Assembly: GCA_902779645.1 (NCBI GenBank)
Contig: CACZCH010000001.1
Span: forward strand, 237,058-301,057
From: an uncultured bacterium
Lineage (GTDB): Bacteria; Cyanobacteriota; Vampirovibrionia; Gastranaerophilales; Gastranaerophilaceae
Length of the DNA: 64,000 nt
Direction: 5' to 3'
Shown: positions 34,089 through 44,254 of the stretch, one piece after another
Layout of the letters: the number at the start of each line of letters is the position of its first letter
Numbering within the stretch: the stretch's first letter is position 1
Notes under the pieces: generated by a model
Database searches by the model: none
Told to the model about the DNA's origin: nothing
What the model saw: only the letters and a program-made list of their open reading frames with translations
Program-made: the position numbers and the translations under genes

Positions 34089-34924
34089 TATAATTCCTCC
34101 TTAAGTTCTTTTATTGCTTGAGCGAATTGCTCGTCATTCGGGGCTTTTCCGTGCCAGCCCGCCTGATTTTCCATAAATGACACACCTTTACCTTTAATTG
34201 TATTGGCTATTACGGCAGTCGGTTTGGTTGATTTTTTAGCTTGGTTATAAGCTTCATAAATTTGGTTATAATCGTGCCCGTTAATCTCAATTACATTCCA
34301 GTTGAACGCTCTGAGTTTATCGTGTAGATTATCTAAACCCATAACGTCCTCTGTATTTCCGTCTATTTGAAGTCGGTTTCTGTCTATTATTACAATTAGG
34401 TTATCCAAGTTCCGGTGAGAAGCTTGCATAAAAGCTTCCCAGCATGAACCCTCTTGAAGCTCTCCATCTCCTGCATATACAATGACTTTAGCAGGATTGC
34501 TGTTCAATTTAAGCCCTATTGCAATTCCGCATCCGATAGAAATTCCTTGACCAAGAGAACCGGTAGATGTTTCCACCCCTTTAATATGGTCTTTTGCAGG
34601 GTGTCCTTGCAGTTTAGAACCGAATTTTCTGAATGTTATAAGCTCACTTTCTTCAAATAAGCCATGCTGAGCTAATATAGAATATAAAAGCGGAGAAGCA
34701 TGCCCTTTTGAAAGTATAAATCTGTCTCTTTTGTCAAAAACAGGTGATTTATCCCATTCTTTAGGGATATTAAGACACTTTTTATAAAGTACGTTCAGAA
34801 TATCAGCACCTGATAAAGACCCTCCGGGGTGTCCTGATTTAGCGGAGTGAACCATTTTTAATATGTTTATTCTTGTTTCAGCAGATGATTTTCTAAGTTC
34901 TCTGAGTTCTTCTTCAGTCAGCAT
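34088..34924 (-). CDS. Transketolase, N-terminal (TPP-binding) subunit
   Basis: Half of a split transketolase, which with its C-terminal partner moves two-carbon units in the pentose phosphate pathway. The 278 residues include SGHPGGSLSGADIL, SKGHASPLLYSIL, GSLGQGISIGCGIA and the TPP motif GDGELQEGSCWEAF near 152-165 with the following Asn in DRNRLQIDG. The length matches archaeal/bacterial split N-subunits. The C-terminal subunit, usually next downstream, is absent from the window; a small Cys-rich gene occupies that position. It overlaps both neighbours by one base (TAATG). Confidence 0.92.
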   Translation of the reverse strand: MLTEEELRELRKSSAETRINILKMVHSAKSGHPGGSLSGADILNVLYKKCLNIPKEWDKSPVFDKRDRFILSKGHASPLLYSILAQHGLFEESELITFRKFGSKLQGHPAKDHIKGVETSTGSLGQGISIGCGIAIGLKLNSNPAKVIVYAGDGELQEGSCWEAFMQASHRNLDNLIVIIDRNRLQIDGNTEDVMGLDNLHDKLRAFNWNVIEINGHDYNQIYEAYNQAKKSTKPTAVIANTIKGKGVSFMENQAGWHGKAPNDEQFAQAIKELKEEL

Positions 34925-35646
34925 TATTTGTCCTCTTTATATTTAATTACTTTCCACAGAAACAACGGCAGTGCAGGAAAAATCCGCTTGAATCTTTCAG
35001 GCTGAGTAACGGTTCTGTATAACCATTCCAAGCCAAGTTTCTGATATATTTGTGGAGCTCTTTTAACTTCTCCTGACCAAACGTCAAGACTTCCTCCAAT
35101 TCCAATCATAAGGCAGGGCGGAAGTATGTTTTTTGCGTTATATATAAAATACTCCTGTTTTGGAGAACCTAAGGCAACAAGTACCAATCTCGGATTAGCT
35201 TGCTTCAACTCTTCATAAATTTTATCATTGTTATCAAAATATCCGTTATGGTAGTAGACTATATTCAGTCCTTCAATCTCTTTTTTTAAATTATTGACTG
35301 CTTTAGTTATTACTTCTTCTTTTGAACCAACTATAGCGATAGGCTTATTGTTTTTTGCGCACCATTCAAGAATACGTCTTGCGTAATCTATCCCCGGAAT
35401 TCTGTCTGCGTTTTGTCCTTTTAATTTTAATGCAATTTTAATTCCGATTCCGTCAGGTACAACGATTTCAGCTTCATCAATAATTTTTTTAAAATTAGAG
35501 TCAATTTCAGCTTGTGCGTACATTTCAGGATTAATTGTCACAACCTGATAAACTTTATCAGAATTGTTTATATACCCGAAAGCCTTGTCCAATGAACGAA
35601 GAAAGTTGTCCCCGTCAATATTTATCCCCATTAATTTAACACTCAT
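34924..35646 (-). CDS. WecG/TagA/CpsF family glycosyltransferase
   Basis: Transfers an N-acetylmannosamine-type sugar to a lipid-linked acceptor in surface polysaccharide or teichoic acid synthesis. The 240-residue protein has TINPEMYAQA, VPDGIGIKIALK near 70-80, AIVGSKEEV, the LVALGSPKQEYF motif near 155-168 and GIGGSLDVWSGEVKRAP. The conserved Asp and Gln expected for the GT26 active site are present. I start at ATG 35646 (MSVKLMGINIDG); a TATAAT box ends 7 nt before it. The stop overlaps the transketolase start. No sugar pathway genes are adjacent; acceptor unknown. Confidence 0.85.
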   Translation of the reverse strand: MSVKLMGINIDGDNFLRSLDKAFGYINNSDKVYQVVTINPEMYAQAEIDSNFKKIIDEAEIVVPDGIGIKIALKLKGQNADRIPGIDYARRILEWCAKNNKPIAIVGSKEEVITKAVNNLKKEIEGLNIVYYHNGYFDNNDKIYEELKQANPRLVLVALGSPKQEYFIYNAKNILPPCLMIGIGGSLDVWSGEVKRAPQIYQKLGLEWLYRTVTQPERFKRIFPALPLFLWKVIKYKEDK

Positions 35647-35659
35647 AGATATTATTATA
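35644..35659 (-). promoter_or_regulatory. -10 element abutting the glycosyltransferase start
   Basis: On the minus strand TATAAT (35654-35659) is followed by 7 nt and the ATG at 35646, with no Shine-Dalgarno. Confidence 0.4.
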
Positions 35660-35741
35660 TATATAGTTTGCAAAAATTACAATTACTTGAAATTTTAAAA
35701 TATGTATTCTAAAATCTTGTTAAATAAGAAAGGAGTTTAGA

Positions 35742-36116
35742 ATGAAAAAGTTTTTAACAGTTTTAGCAATCGTTGCATTAACAGGTTCAACAGCATTTGC
35801 AGCTAACGGACTTACAAAGTTTACAAATTCGGTAAACAAAGGTATTAATACTCTTAACCAAAAAGAACAGCAATTAAACAACAATATTGACAAGGCTCAA
35901 GCTGAAAGGGCAAAACAAAGAGCAGAAGCTCAAAAGAAAGCAGATGCTAAAGCTGCAGCATTGAAGAAACAGCAAGAAGCACAAAAGAAAGCTTATGAAG
36001 CAGAAAAAGCAAAAGCTAAAGCTCAAGCAGACGCTCAAAAGAAAGCTTACAATGATACTAAAAAGAATATAAACGAAGAAATCTCTTTCTGGAAAAGCTT
36101 AAAATTCTGGAAGTAG
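35742..36116 (+). CDS. Exported Ala/Lys-rich coiled-coil protein
   Basis: A 124-residue protein with a clear signal peptide (MKKFLTVLAIVALTGSTAFA, cleavage after AFA), then a long TolA-like helix of Ala, Lys, Gln and Glu from about 45 to 105 (AERAKQRAEAQKKADAKAAA and onward), and a short aromatic tail WKSLKFWK. It is probably periplasmic or envelope-associated. AAGGAG precedes the ATG and a strong terminator follows. Low-complexity sequence prevents a family call. Confidence 0.75.
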   Translation: MKKFLTVLAIVALTGSTAFAANGLTKFTNSVNKGINTLNQKEQQLNNNIDKAQAERAKQRAEAQKKADAKAAALKKQQEAQKKAYEAEKAKAKAQADAQKKAYNDTKKNINEEISFWKSLKFWK

Positions 36117-36144
36117 GCTATAGAGATAAGTATATACAATTATA

Positions 36145-36180
36145 ATAAAAGACTTCTGATTTATCAGAAGTCTTTTATTT
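36145..36180 (+). terminator. Intrinsic terminator after the exported coiled-coil gene
   Basis: Perfect 13-bp stem AAAAGACTTCTGA / TCAGAAGTCTTTT (36147-36159 and 36164-36176) with a 4-nt loop and a trailing T-run. Confidence 0.9.
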
Positions 36181-36199
36181 ACATTAGTTTACAAACAGT

Positions 36200-36234
36200 C
36201 AATTTCTTCATAGAGATTAACTTTATATATATAA
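36200..36234 (+). promoter_or_regulatory. Shared orphan-gene promoter block
   Basis: CAATTTCT (36200-36207), 12 nt, ACTTTATATATATAA (36220-36234). Preceded by TTTACAAACAGT, close to the ACAAAAAGT found ahead of the block at 10982. It lies 42 nt upstream of the ATG at 36277. Confidence 0.5.
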
Positions 36235-36276
36235 CAGGGATAAGATGGCGGATATTATTTAAAGGAAACTTCTATT

Positions 36277-37515
36277 ATGCAAATACAAACAATTCTTGAA
36301 AATCTGAATAAGATGGGAAAATATGGTAAAAAAGTTTGCAGAAACGGAAAATCTGCATATTTAAAAGAATTTTGCCCAGATACTATTTCATTGTTTTCTT
36401 TTGCAGAAAAGCATCATTTAAAAACAAAGAACGGATTTTTATCCGATGATGGCCTAATTATAACTCATTTAACTGACTTTTTGCCTTCAGCAGGCGGATA
36501 TATTGATACTGCAAAAAGTGCTATTGGAGGCGTAAGAGACAGTGTTCATTTTGCAGTAAATCATGGAGTTAAGTCACATATAATCAGTTGGGATAATAAA
36601 AAAATGGCAATTTTAATACCTATGAAATCGGCATTAAAATCTGGTGTTAATCACTTTTTTGGTGGTATTGCCGGTGATTTTTATTCAAAGGGTAGGGTTA
36701 AAATATCAAAAGGTGCTGTTATTTTAAGATTCAATGAGAAGTTGCCTAAAGGGGTATATAGAGTCAGAAATGCTTCCGCTATAAATGAATTTAAAAGATT
36801 GAAAGGAGTTAAGCTGATAGAAACTAACGGAGATAATATGAAATTATTTACCGATGACGTTATAAAGAAACTCGGATATGAACTAAAAGACACCTCCAGT
36901 CCTTGGACTTGGGGAAATGAAGCTCTTGAAAGCAGTTTCCAAGAATTTAATCTTTTTAACCTGTGGCAAAAAGCGAAAGGAATGACTCCGGCTATGCATA
37001 CATATACACCAAATGCAAAAATCGAACAGCTTATTCAAAATGTTATGGTAAGAGCTGAATCGATGAATGAATGGACATACGTAAAAGACGGCGTTACGCT
37101 GGTTGATTCAAAAAATCAACTTTTAAAATTGTTAGATGAAATTCAAAAATTTGCGAAACAAACAAAATATCCTCTTGATTTTGATATAAAGACAATAAAA
37201 CAAATTATAGCAGATTCAAAAACTCCGCAAGATGCTGTAAAAAAATTCAATGAAAAGATGGGGATAAAAGCTTCTATGACTCCTGCAGACAAAGTTGTAG
37301 AATTTAATGAATTGGACCGTGGAGCACAGGAAACAGGACTTTTTGCACAGATTGTTCAGCTTATAGGCGGAAATCAAGGCATGAGTATTACACAAGATGC
37401 TTTCTTAAGACACTTGCAAAAAGCATCAAAAACAACAACTAATCACTTAGAAGATGGTGCCGGTAAATTTTGGAATATAATTGTTGAATTCGGAAAGAAA
37501 CTGGGCGTGGAATAA
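36277..37515 (+). CDS. Orphan 412-residue protein
   Basis: Unrecognised. No signal peptide and no strong membrane segment. The N-terminal third is basic, with a beta-rich part near 130-160 (VKISKGAVILRFNEKLPKGV). The middle contains WTWGNEALESSFQEFNLFNL and the C-terminal half is helical (ending FWNIIVEFGKKLGVE). AAAGGAAAC is a weak ribosome site ahead of the ATG. It shares its promoter layout with the orphans at 11040 and 29586, which suggests a common regulon. A role as an exported substrate is conceivable but unsupported. Confidence 0.6.
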   Translation: MQIQTILENLNKMGKYGKKVCRNGKSAYLKEFCPDTISLFSFAEKHHLKTKNGFLSDDGLIITHLTDFLPSAGGYIDTAKSAIGGVRDSVHFAVNHGVKSHIISWDNKKMAILIPMKSALKSGVNHFFGGIAGDFYSKGRVKISKGAVILRFNEKLPKGVYRVRNASAINEFKRLKGVKLIETNGDNMKLFTDDVIKKLGYELKDTSSPWTWGNEALESSFQEFNLFNLWQKAKGMTPAMHTYTPNAKIEQLIQNVMVRAESMNEWTYVKDGVTLVDSKNQLLKLLDEIQKFAKQTKYPLDFDIKTIKQIIADSKTPQDAVKKFNEKMGIKASMTPADKVVEFNELDRGAQETGLFAQIVQLIGGNQGMSITQDAFLRHLQKASKTTTNHLEDGAGKFWNIIVEFGKKLGVE

Positions 37516-37532
37516 ATTAACAGATTTTATTG

Positions 37533-37547
37533 TATAATTATCTTATG
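37533..37547 (+). promoter_or_regulatory. -10 element abutting the purB start
   Basis: Perfect TATAAT at 37533-37538, then 6 nt, then the purB ATG at 37545. No ribosome site is present. Confidence 0.5.
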
Positions 37548-38837
37548 ATAGATAGATATTCAAGAGAAGAAATTAAAAAAATCTGGGATTTGGAATCAAA
37601 ATTCAGTTACTATTTAAAGGTTGAGCTTGCTGTGTGCGAGGCATATAATAAGCTGGGACAAATACCTAATAAGAACTTGGACGAGATTAAGAAAAAAGCA
37701 TCTTTTTCTGTAAAAAGGATTGATGAGATTGAGCGTGAAGTCCGGCATGATGTTATTGCTTTCTTAACTAACGTAAACGAATCAGTCGGAGAAGAAAACG
37801 CAAAATATATTCACATGGGACTTACAAGCTCAGATGTGATTGATACTGCATTTGCTCTTCAAATAATTGATTCTTCAAAAATTATTTTGAATGATTTAGA
37901 TGAGCTGATTACCGTTCTGAAAGAAATGGCATTCAGATATAAAGATACTGTTTGTATCGGACGCTCTCACGGAGTCCATGCAGAAGTTACGACTTTCGGG
38001 TTTAAACTTCTTAATTGGCTCGATGAAGTTGAAAGAGCAAAGAAAACATTTGAATTTGCTCTTGATGAAGTCGCTGTCGGCCAAATTTCCGGCCCTGTCG
38101 GGACATATTCTAATGTTTCCCCGGAAGTTGAAAAACTTGCTTGTGAAATCCTTCATTTACCCCCCGCTAAAATCTCGACTCAGATTATATCTCGTGACAG
38201 ACATGCTAAATTTATGTCAGCGCTTTCATCTATTGCTTCAATCATAGAACAGTTTGCAACTGAAATCAGACATCTTCAAAAGACAGAGGTTAGAGAAGTA
38301 GAAGAAGGATTCGGTAAAAATCAAAAAGGCTCAAGTGCTATGCCTCACAAAAAGAACCCCGTTCTTTGCGAAAATCTTTGCGGTCTCGCTCGTGTAGTCC
38401 GTTCAAATATGATTACAGCATTTGAAAACATAAATCTTTGGCACGAAAGAGATATCTCTCACAGTTCGGCTGAACGTATTATTTTCCCTGATTCGCTGAT
38501 ATTAGTTGATTTTATGCTTAACAGATTTACTAATGTCATGAAAAATCTCGTTGTACACGAAGATAATATGCTTAAAAACACACAATTATACGGCGGGGTA
38601 ATTTATTCTCAAAAAGTTCTTCTTAAACTTGTAGAAAAAGGTTACACAAGAGAAGAAGCATACAGAATTGTTCAAAAACATGCTCTTAATGCTCTTAACG
38701 GAGGGGATTTTAAACAAGGATTGCTAGGTGATGAAAATATAACCTCAAAGCTAACACCTAACGAATTTAATTCTTGTTTTGATGTGAATGATTATTTAAA
38801 AAATATCAATACTGTTTTTGAAAGATTCAAATATTAA
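37545..38837 (+). CDS. purB: Adenylosuccinate lyase
   Basis: Catalyses two fumarate-releasing steps in purine synthesis (SAICAR to AICAR and adenylosuccinate to AMP). The 430-residue protein has the fumarase/aspartase-superfamily signature GSSAMPHKKNPV near 260-271, the MGLTSSDVIDTA block near 85 and GRSHGVHAEVTTFG near 135-148 with the catalytic His. I start at ATG 37545 (MIDRYSREEI), the usual PurB opening; a perfect TATAAT lies 6 nt upstream, so the message is probably leaderless. The assignment is firm. Confidence 0.95.
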   Translation: MIDRYSREEIKKIWDLESKFSYYLKVELAVCEAYNKLGQIPNKNLDEIKKKASFSVKRIDEIEREVRHDVIAFLTNVNESVGEENAKYIHMGLTSSDVIDTAFALQIIDSSKIILNDLDELITVLKEMAFRYKDTVCIGRSHGVHAEVTTFGFKLLNWLDEVERAKKTFEFALDEVAVGQISGPVGTYSNVSPEVEKLACEILHLPPAKISTQIISRDRHAKFMSALSSIASIIEQFATEIRHLQKTEVREVEEGFGKNQKGSSAMPHKKNPVLCENLCGLARVVRSNMITAFENINLWHERDISHSSAERIIFPDSLILVDFMLNRFTNVMKNLVVHEDNMLKNTQLYGGVIYSQKVLLKLVEKGYTREEAYRIVQKHALNALNGGDFKQGLLGDENITSKLTPNEFNSCFDVNDYLKNINTVFERFKY

Positions 38838-39178
38838 TTTATTATACGTTTATACACAGAAATGTAAATTTTTGTAACAATTTTAAAAAAATACACTTGA
38901 TAAATTGTAAAATATACCCTTATTAGTTGACTCTAATTCTTGACGTTATATTATTAATATCATGCGGTCATGTACATGGGATAAGTATGACCAAAAGGGG
39001 GAATCACTGGTAAACTCCCGAGAATAGAGACAAAAGTTGAAATATGAGCAAGGTGCGGATATCTGCACCGGATAAAATTAAATATAATAAAGGTATGTCG
39101 CAGTCTTAGTTACGTTTGACTACCCTATAATATAAAATTTATAACGTACATCACACACAAGACAAATGAGGTGAATTA
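38838..39178 (+). promoter_or_regulatory. 341-bp rpoB upstream region with structured leader
   Basis: No ORF. It begins with the TGTAAATTTTTGTAAC element (38863-38878). Candidate -35/-10 elements lie between 38896 and 38960, none convincing. Downstream are three potential hairpins: GGTCAT...ATGACC (38966-38992), GGGGGAAT...ACTCCC (38996-39018) and GGTGC-N7-GCACC (39052-39068). No r-protein genes precede rpoB here, so this is not the usual L10 leader. The ribosome site is GAGGTG just before the ATG. Confidence 0.45.
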
Positions 39179-42100
39179 ATGTCGACAGAATACGCAAAAA
39201 GAGTAACGCCAATGGGTATACCAAATACTCGTTTGGACGATTTACCGGATTTAATTGACGTGCAGAAAAAATCATTTGAATGGTTTTTAAAAGAAGGGCT
39301 TAAAGAAGAGTTATTGGCTTTTTCTCCTGTTAAAGATTATACAGGGAGATTAGAGCTCCACTTCTTACCTAACTACACGTTTGACAACGCAAAATACACA
39401 GTTGAAGAAGCTCGTATCCATGATACAACTTATGCTAAACAACTTCGTGTAATGGTTAGATTAGTAAACCGTGACAGCGGTGAAATCAAAGAACAAGAAG
39501 TTTACATTGGTGACATTCCGACAATGACTGACAAAGGTACTTTCATTGTTAACGGTGCAGAACGTGTTATCGTTTCTCAAATCGTTCGTTCACCTGGCGT
39601 TTACTTCAAGAGAGAAATCTCTCCGACCGGTAAGAGATTATATAACGCAACCATGATTCCTAACAGAGGTGCTTGGTTAAAGATTGAAACCGACTCAAAC
39701 GACGTAATTTACGTTAAGATTGATAAGAACAGAAAAATCTTAGCTACTACATTACTTAAAGCTATGGGTATTACTGTAACAGAAATGGAATCTTTATTCA
39801 CTCACTTTGAGTTCTTGAAAAAGACTTTGGATAAAGATACAACAGAAACAACAGATGACGCTTTAATTGATTTGTATAAGAAACTTAGACCAGGCGATCC
39901 TGCATCTGCTCAAGGCGGACGTCAAATTCTTGAATCAAGATTCTTTGATGAAAAGAAATATGACATCGGTCGTGTAGGTCGTTACAAATTAAATAAAAAA
40001 TTAAACTTAAATATTCCTAAGAACCAAAGAACATTAACTGTTCAGGATATCGTTGCATCAATCGAATACTTGATCAATTTAACTTATGATGAAGGTACTC
40101 TTGATGATATCGACCACTTAGGAAACAGAAGAATCCGTTCAGTAGGTGAACTTCTTCAAAACCAATTCAGAGTTGGTCTTTCAAGAATTGAAAGAATAGT
40201 TAAAGAAAGAATGACATTACAAGACTCTGAAACACTTACTCCGTTAAACTTGTTGAACACAAAACCGTTAGTTGCTTCTTTAAAAGAATTCTTCGGTAGT
40301 TCACAGTTATCACAGTTTATGGATCAAATTAACCCGCTGGCTGAACTTACTCACAAAAGACGTGTTTCAGCTTTAGGACCCGGTGGCTTACAAAGAGAAA
40401 GAGCAGGATTTGCAGTTCGTGATATTCACCCTTCTCACTACGGTCGTATTTGTCCGGTAGAAACTCCTGAAGGTCCGAACGCAGGTTTGATAGGTTCACT
40501 TGCTACTCACGCAAGAGTTAATGATTACGGTTTTGTTGAATCTCCGTTCTTTGTTGTTAAAGATGGCAAGGTAACTGATGAAGTTGTTTATATGACAGCT
40601 GACGAAGACGAAAACTTCCGTTGTGCTCCTGCTGACGTACAATTAAACAAAGACAATACATTCAAACAAAAACAAGTCCCTGTAAGATATAAATCTGAAT
40701 TTATTATGTGCGACTCTTCAAAAGTTGACTATGTCGGTGTATGTCCGATTCAGATTATCTCAGTTGCGACTTCAATGATTCCGTTCATTGAACACGATGA
40801 TGCTAACCGTGCACTGATGGGTTCAAACATGCAACGTCAATCAGTACCGCTTCTTATTACAGAAAGACCGGTTGTCGGTACAGGTATGGAAAGACGCGTA
40901 GCAAAAGACTCCGGTATGGTAGTTTGTGCTAAATGCGACGGTACTGTTGAAAGAGTTGTAGGTGAAGAAATTGTAATCAGAGATTTACAAGGTAAAGCTC
41001 ACTTACATACATTAATGAAATATGTTCGTTCTAACCAGGATACATGTATTAACCAAAAACCGATTGTTCACGAAGGTGATAAGGTTAAAGCAGGCGATGT
41101 AATTGCAGATGGTGCTTCAACAAGCTGCGGTGAACTTTCAATCGGTAAAAATATTTTGGTAGCATATATGCCTTGGGAAGGATATAACTTCGAAGATGCT
41201 ATCTTACTTTCTGAAAGATGCGTACATGATGACATCTTCACTTCAGTCCACATTGAAAAATTAGAAATTGACGCTCGTCAAACTAAGCTTGGACCTGAAG
41301 AAATCACAAGAGAAATTCCAAACGTATCAGAAGAAGCATTGAGACACTTGGACGAAAGAGGTATCGTACGTATCGGTGCAAGAGTTTATGCTGATGATAT
41401 CTTGGTTGGTAAGGTTACACCGAAGGGTGAATCTGAACATCCGCCGGAAGAAAAACTTTTAAGAGCTATCTTCGCTGAAAAAGCAAGAGACGTAAAAGAT
41501 AACTCACTTAGAGTTCCTCACGGTGAAGGCGGACGTGTAGTCGATGTTAAGGTATTTGACAGAGAAAAAGGTGACGAATTACCGCCGGGAGCAAACACAG
41601 TTATCAGAGTTTATATTGCTCAAAAAAGAAAAGTATCAGTAGGTGATAAACTTTCAGGTCGTCACGGAAACAAAGGTATTGTTTCAAGAATATTACCAAA
41701 AGAAGATATGCCGTTCTTACCTGATGGTACACCGGTAGATATCGTATTGAACCCGCTCGGTGTTCCTTCTCGTATGAATGTTGGTCAAACTTATGAATGC
41801 TTGTTAGGTTTAGCGGCATACTTAACTAAAGACCACTATGAAGCGCCTTCTTTTGATGAAAGATACGGTGATAACCAATCTGAAATTGCTACTAAAGCTG
41901 AACTTTTAAGAGGTATAAAAGAATCCGGATGCGATTGGGTTAGACCTGACGGTAAAGTTTACCTTATTGACGGTAGAACAGGTGAACCGTTTGATGAACC
42001 GATTGCGGTAGGTCTTTCATACATCTTGAAACTTGTTCACTTGGTAGATGATAAGATTCACGCTCGTTCAACAGGTCCTTACTCACTTGTTACACAACAA

Positions 42101-42493
42101 CCTTTAGGCGGTAAGGCTCAGTTCGGCGGACAAAGATTCGGTGAAATGGAAGTTTGGGCTCTTGAAGCTTACGGTGCTGCTTATACTCTTCAAGAAATGT
42201 TAACAATCAAATCGGATGATGTTAACGGAAGAAACAGAGCATACGAAGCTATCGTTAAGGGTGATAACATACCAAGACCGGGTATTCCTGAATCATTTAA
42301 GGTACTTGTAAGAGAATTGCAAAGTATCGGTTTAGATATTACAGTTGCTAAGAAAAACGGTACAGAAGTAGATTTGATGTCTGATTTGGACGACCTTAGA
42401 AAGGCTGCTCCGAAGAGAACTCTTTCTGACATAGATTCAGAACTCTTAAACATCAACTTCTTTGAAACTTCTACAACGTTAGGCGAAATATAA
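39179..42493 (+). CDS. rpoB: DNA-directed RNA polymerase subunit beta
   Basis: The beta subunit of RNA polymerase. At 1104 residues it is the short, cyanobacterial-type form. It contains the rifampicin-region segment [30 protein letters not shown] near 380-410, the [22 protein letters not shown] block, the [13 protein letters not shown] catalytic segment and the C-terminal [20 protein letters not shown]. It is followed directly by rpoC1 and rpoC2, the cyanobacterial order, and is not preceded by rplJ/rplL. The assignment is certain. Confidence 0.99.
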   Translation: MSTEYAKRVTPMGIPNTRLDDLPDLIDVQKKSFEWFLKEGLKEELLAFSPVKDYTGRLELHFLPNYTFDNAKYTVEEARIHDTTYAKQLRVMVRLVNRDSGEIKEQEVYIGDIPTMTDKGTFIVNGAERVIVSQIVRSPGVYFKREISPTGKRLYNATMIPNRGAWLKIETDSNDVIYVKIDKNRKILATTLLKAMGITVTEMESLFTHFEFLKKTLDKDTTETTDDALIDLYKKLRPGDPASAQGGRQILESRFFDEKKYDIGRVGRYKLNKKLNLNIPKNQRTLTVQDIVASIEYLINLTYDEGTLDDIDHLGNRRIRSVGELLQNQFRVGLSRIERIVKERMTLQDSETLTPLNLLNTKPLVASLKEFFGSSQLSQFMDQINPLAELTHKRRVSALGPGGLQRERAGFAVRDIHPSHYGRICPVETPEGPNAGLIGSLATHARVNDYGFVESPFFVVKDGKVTDEVVYMTADEDENFRCAPADVQLNKDNTFKQKQVPVRYKSEFIMCDSSKVDYVGVCPIQIISVATSMIPFIEHDDANRALMGSNMQRQSVPLLITERPVVGTGMERRVAKDSGMVVCAKCDGTVERVVGEEIVIRDLQGKAHLHTLMKYVRSNQDTCINQKPIVHEGDKVKAGDVIADGASTSCGELSIGKNILVAYMPWEGYNFEDAILLSERCVHDDIFTSVHIEKLEIDARQTKLGPEEITREIPNVSEEALRHLDERGIVRIGARVYADDILVGKVTPKGESEHPPEEKLLRAIFAEKARDVKDNSLRVPHGEGGRVVDVKVFDREKGDELPPGANTVIRVYIAQKRKVSVGDKLSGRHGNKGIVSRILPKEDMPFLPDGTPVDIVLNPLGVPSRMNVGQTYECLLGLAAYLTKDHYEAPSFDERYGDNQSEIATKAELLRGIKESGCDWVRPDGKVYLIDGRTGEPFDEPIAVGLSYILKLVHLVDDKIHARSTGPYSLVTQQPLGGKAQFGGQRFGEMEVWALEAYGAAYTLQEMLTIKSDDVNGRNRAYEAIVKGDNIPRPGIPESFKVLVRELQSIGLDITVAKKNGTEVDLMSDLDDLRKAAPKRTLSDIDSELLNINFFETSTTLGEI

Positions 42494-42505
42494 GGAGATA
42501 GGAAA

Positions 42506-44215
42506 TTGTCTACAAGTATTGATTATTTTGATTATATAAGAATAAGTATTGCATCTCCGGAAAGAATACTTCAATGGTCACACGGCGAAGTTACAAAACC
42601 GGAAACAATAAATTACAGAACATTAAAACCGGAAAGAGACGGTTTATTCTGCGAAAGAATTTTTGGACCTACAAAGGACTGGGAATGCTATTGCGGAAAG
42701 TATAAAAGAGTACGTCATAAAGGTATTATCTGCGAACGCTGCGGTGTAGAAGTTACGGATAGTAAAGTAAGACGGCACAGAATGGGACACATTAAACTTG
42801 CTGCTCCTGTTTCTCACATTTGGTTCTTAAAGGGTATTCCTTCATACTTAGGTTTACTTCTTGATATGACTCTTAAAGATCTTGAACAAGTTATTTACTT
42901 TAATAACTATGTTGTAATAGATCCTGCAGATTCTCCTTTCAAGAAATTCCAATTGTTGAGCGAAGAAGAATATGAAGACTTCATTATGGAAAATGAAGAA
43001 TCAAAACTTGAAGTAGGTATCGGTGCTGAAGCAATCCAAAAACTCTTGGGTGAAATTAACACAAAAGAACTTGCTGAAGAGATTAGAACTGAGCTTGCAA
43101 ACGGTGTAACTTCAGTACAAAAGAAGGGTAAGTTAATTAAGAGATTAAGATTATTGGATTCCTTAATTTCTTCTGAAACAGAACCTACTTGGATGATTAT
43201 GGATGTACTTCCTGTAACACCTCCTGATTTAAGACCAATGGTTCAATTAGACGGCGGCAGATTTGCAACATCAGATTTGAACGACTTATACAGAAGAGTT
43301 ATTAACAGAAACAACCGTTTACAAAGACTTCTTGAAATGGGCGCTCCTGAAATTATCGTAAGAAACGAAAAGAGAATGCTTCAAGAAGCAGTTGATGCAC
43401 TTATAGATAACGGCAGACGCGGCAGAACAGTTGTAGGGCCGAATAACAGGGCACTTAAATCATTATCTAACATTATTGAAGGTAAACAAGGCCGTTTCCG
43501 TCAAAACTTGTTAGGTAAACGTGTTGACTACTCAGGTCGTTCAGTAATCGTTGTAGGTCCTACATTGAAGCTTAATCAATGCGGTTTGCCAAAAGAAATG
43601 GCTATTGAATTATTCAAGCCGTTCGTTGTTAACAAACTTATCGAAAGAGGATACGTTCAAAATATTAAATCTGCTAAGAAGATGATTGAACGTTCGGACG
43701 CTAAAGTTTGGGATATATTAGAGGAAATTATTGACGGACACCCTGTAATGTTGAACCGTGCACCAACCCTTCACAGGTTAGGTATTCAAGCATTTGAACC
43801 TAAATTGGTAGAAGGCCGTGCTATTCAGCTTCACCCGCTTGTATGTACAGCATTCAACGCTGACTTCGATGGTGACCAAATGGCTGTTCACGTACCTCTT
43901 TCAATTGAAGCTCAAACTGAAGCAAGAATGCTTATGTTAGCTACAAACAACATATTAGCTCCGGCTAACGGAAAACCGATTATTACACACTCTCAAGATA
44001 TGGTTCTCGGTTTGTATTACTTAACAATTATGAAGGATCCTAATCAAGAAGTTAAGGGATATTTCTACAGCTTCGCTGATGCTATTGCAGCTCTTGAAGC
44101 AAAAGTAATTACATACCATGACAAGATTGTAGTTCGTGATGAAAAAGGTAAGAGAATTGAAACTACTGTCGGAAGAATCTTATTCAACGAAGCAGTTCGT
44201 AAGGCGTTAGCTTAA
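42506..44215 (+). CDS. rpoC1: DNA-directed RNA polymerase subunit gamma (N-terminal part of beta')
   Basis: The N-terminal portion of the split beta' subunit. It has the zinc site [20 protein letters not shown] near 60-80, the [18 protein letters not shown] switch region and the absolutely conserved metal-binding [12 protein letters not shown] near 450-461, which coordinates the catalytic Mg2+. At 569 residues it is slightly shorter than the roughly 620 of cyanobacteria. Translation starts at a TTG with AAGGAGA 8 nt upstream. A 39-bp gap separates it from rpoC2. The assignment is certain. Confidence 0.98.
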   Translation: MSTSIDYFDYIRISIASPERILQWSHGEVTKPETINYRTLKPERDGLFCERIFGPTKDWECYCGKYKRVRHKGIICERCGVEVTDSKVRRHRMGHIKLAAPVSHIWFLKGIPSYLGLLLDMTLKDLEQVIYFNNYVVIDPADSPFKKFQLLSEEEYEDFIMENEESKLEVGIGAEAIQKLLGEINTKELAEEIRTELANGVTSVQKKGKLIKRLRLLDSLISSETEPTWMIMDVLPVTPPDLRPMVQLDGGRFATSDLNDLYRRVINRNNRLQRLLEMGAPEIIVRNEKRMLQEAVDALIDNGRRGRTVVGPNNRALKSLSNIIEGKQGRFRQNLLGKRVDYSGRSVIVVGPTLKLNQCGLPKEMAIELFKPFVVNKLIERGYVQNIKSAKKMIERSDAKVWDILEEIIDGHPVMLNRAPTLHRLGIQAFEPKLVEGRAIQLHPLVCTAFNADFDGDQMAVHVPLSIEAQTEARMLMLATNNILAPANGKPIITHSQDMVLGLYYLTIMKDPNQEVKGYFYSFADAIAALEAKVITYHDKIVVRDEKGKRIETTVGRILFNEAVRKALA

Positions 44216-44254
44216 TTAAAGAATATAAAATAGAGAAATTGAGGAAATATAAAT

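Noticed and set aside
37978..38247. 89-codon ORF in another frame within purB
   Set aside because: It lies entirely within a firmly identified gene and has no independent support.
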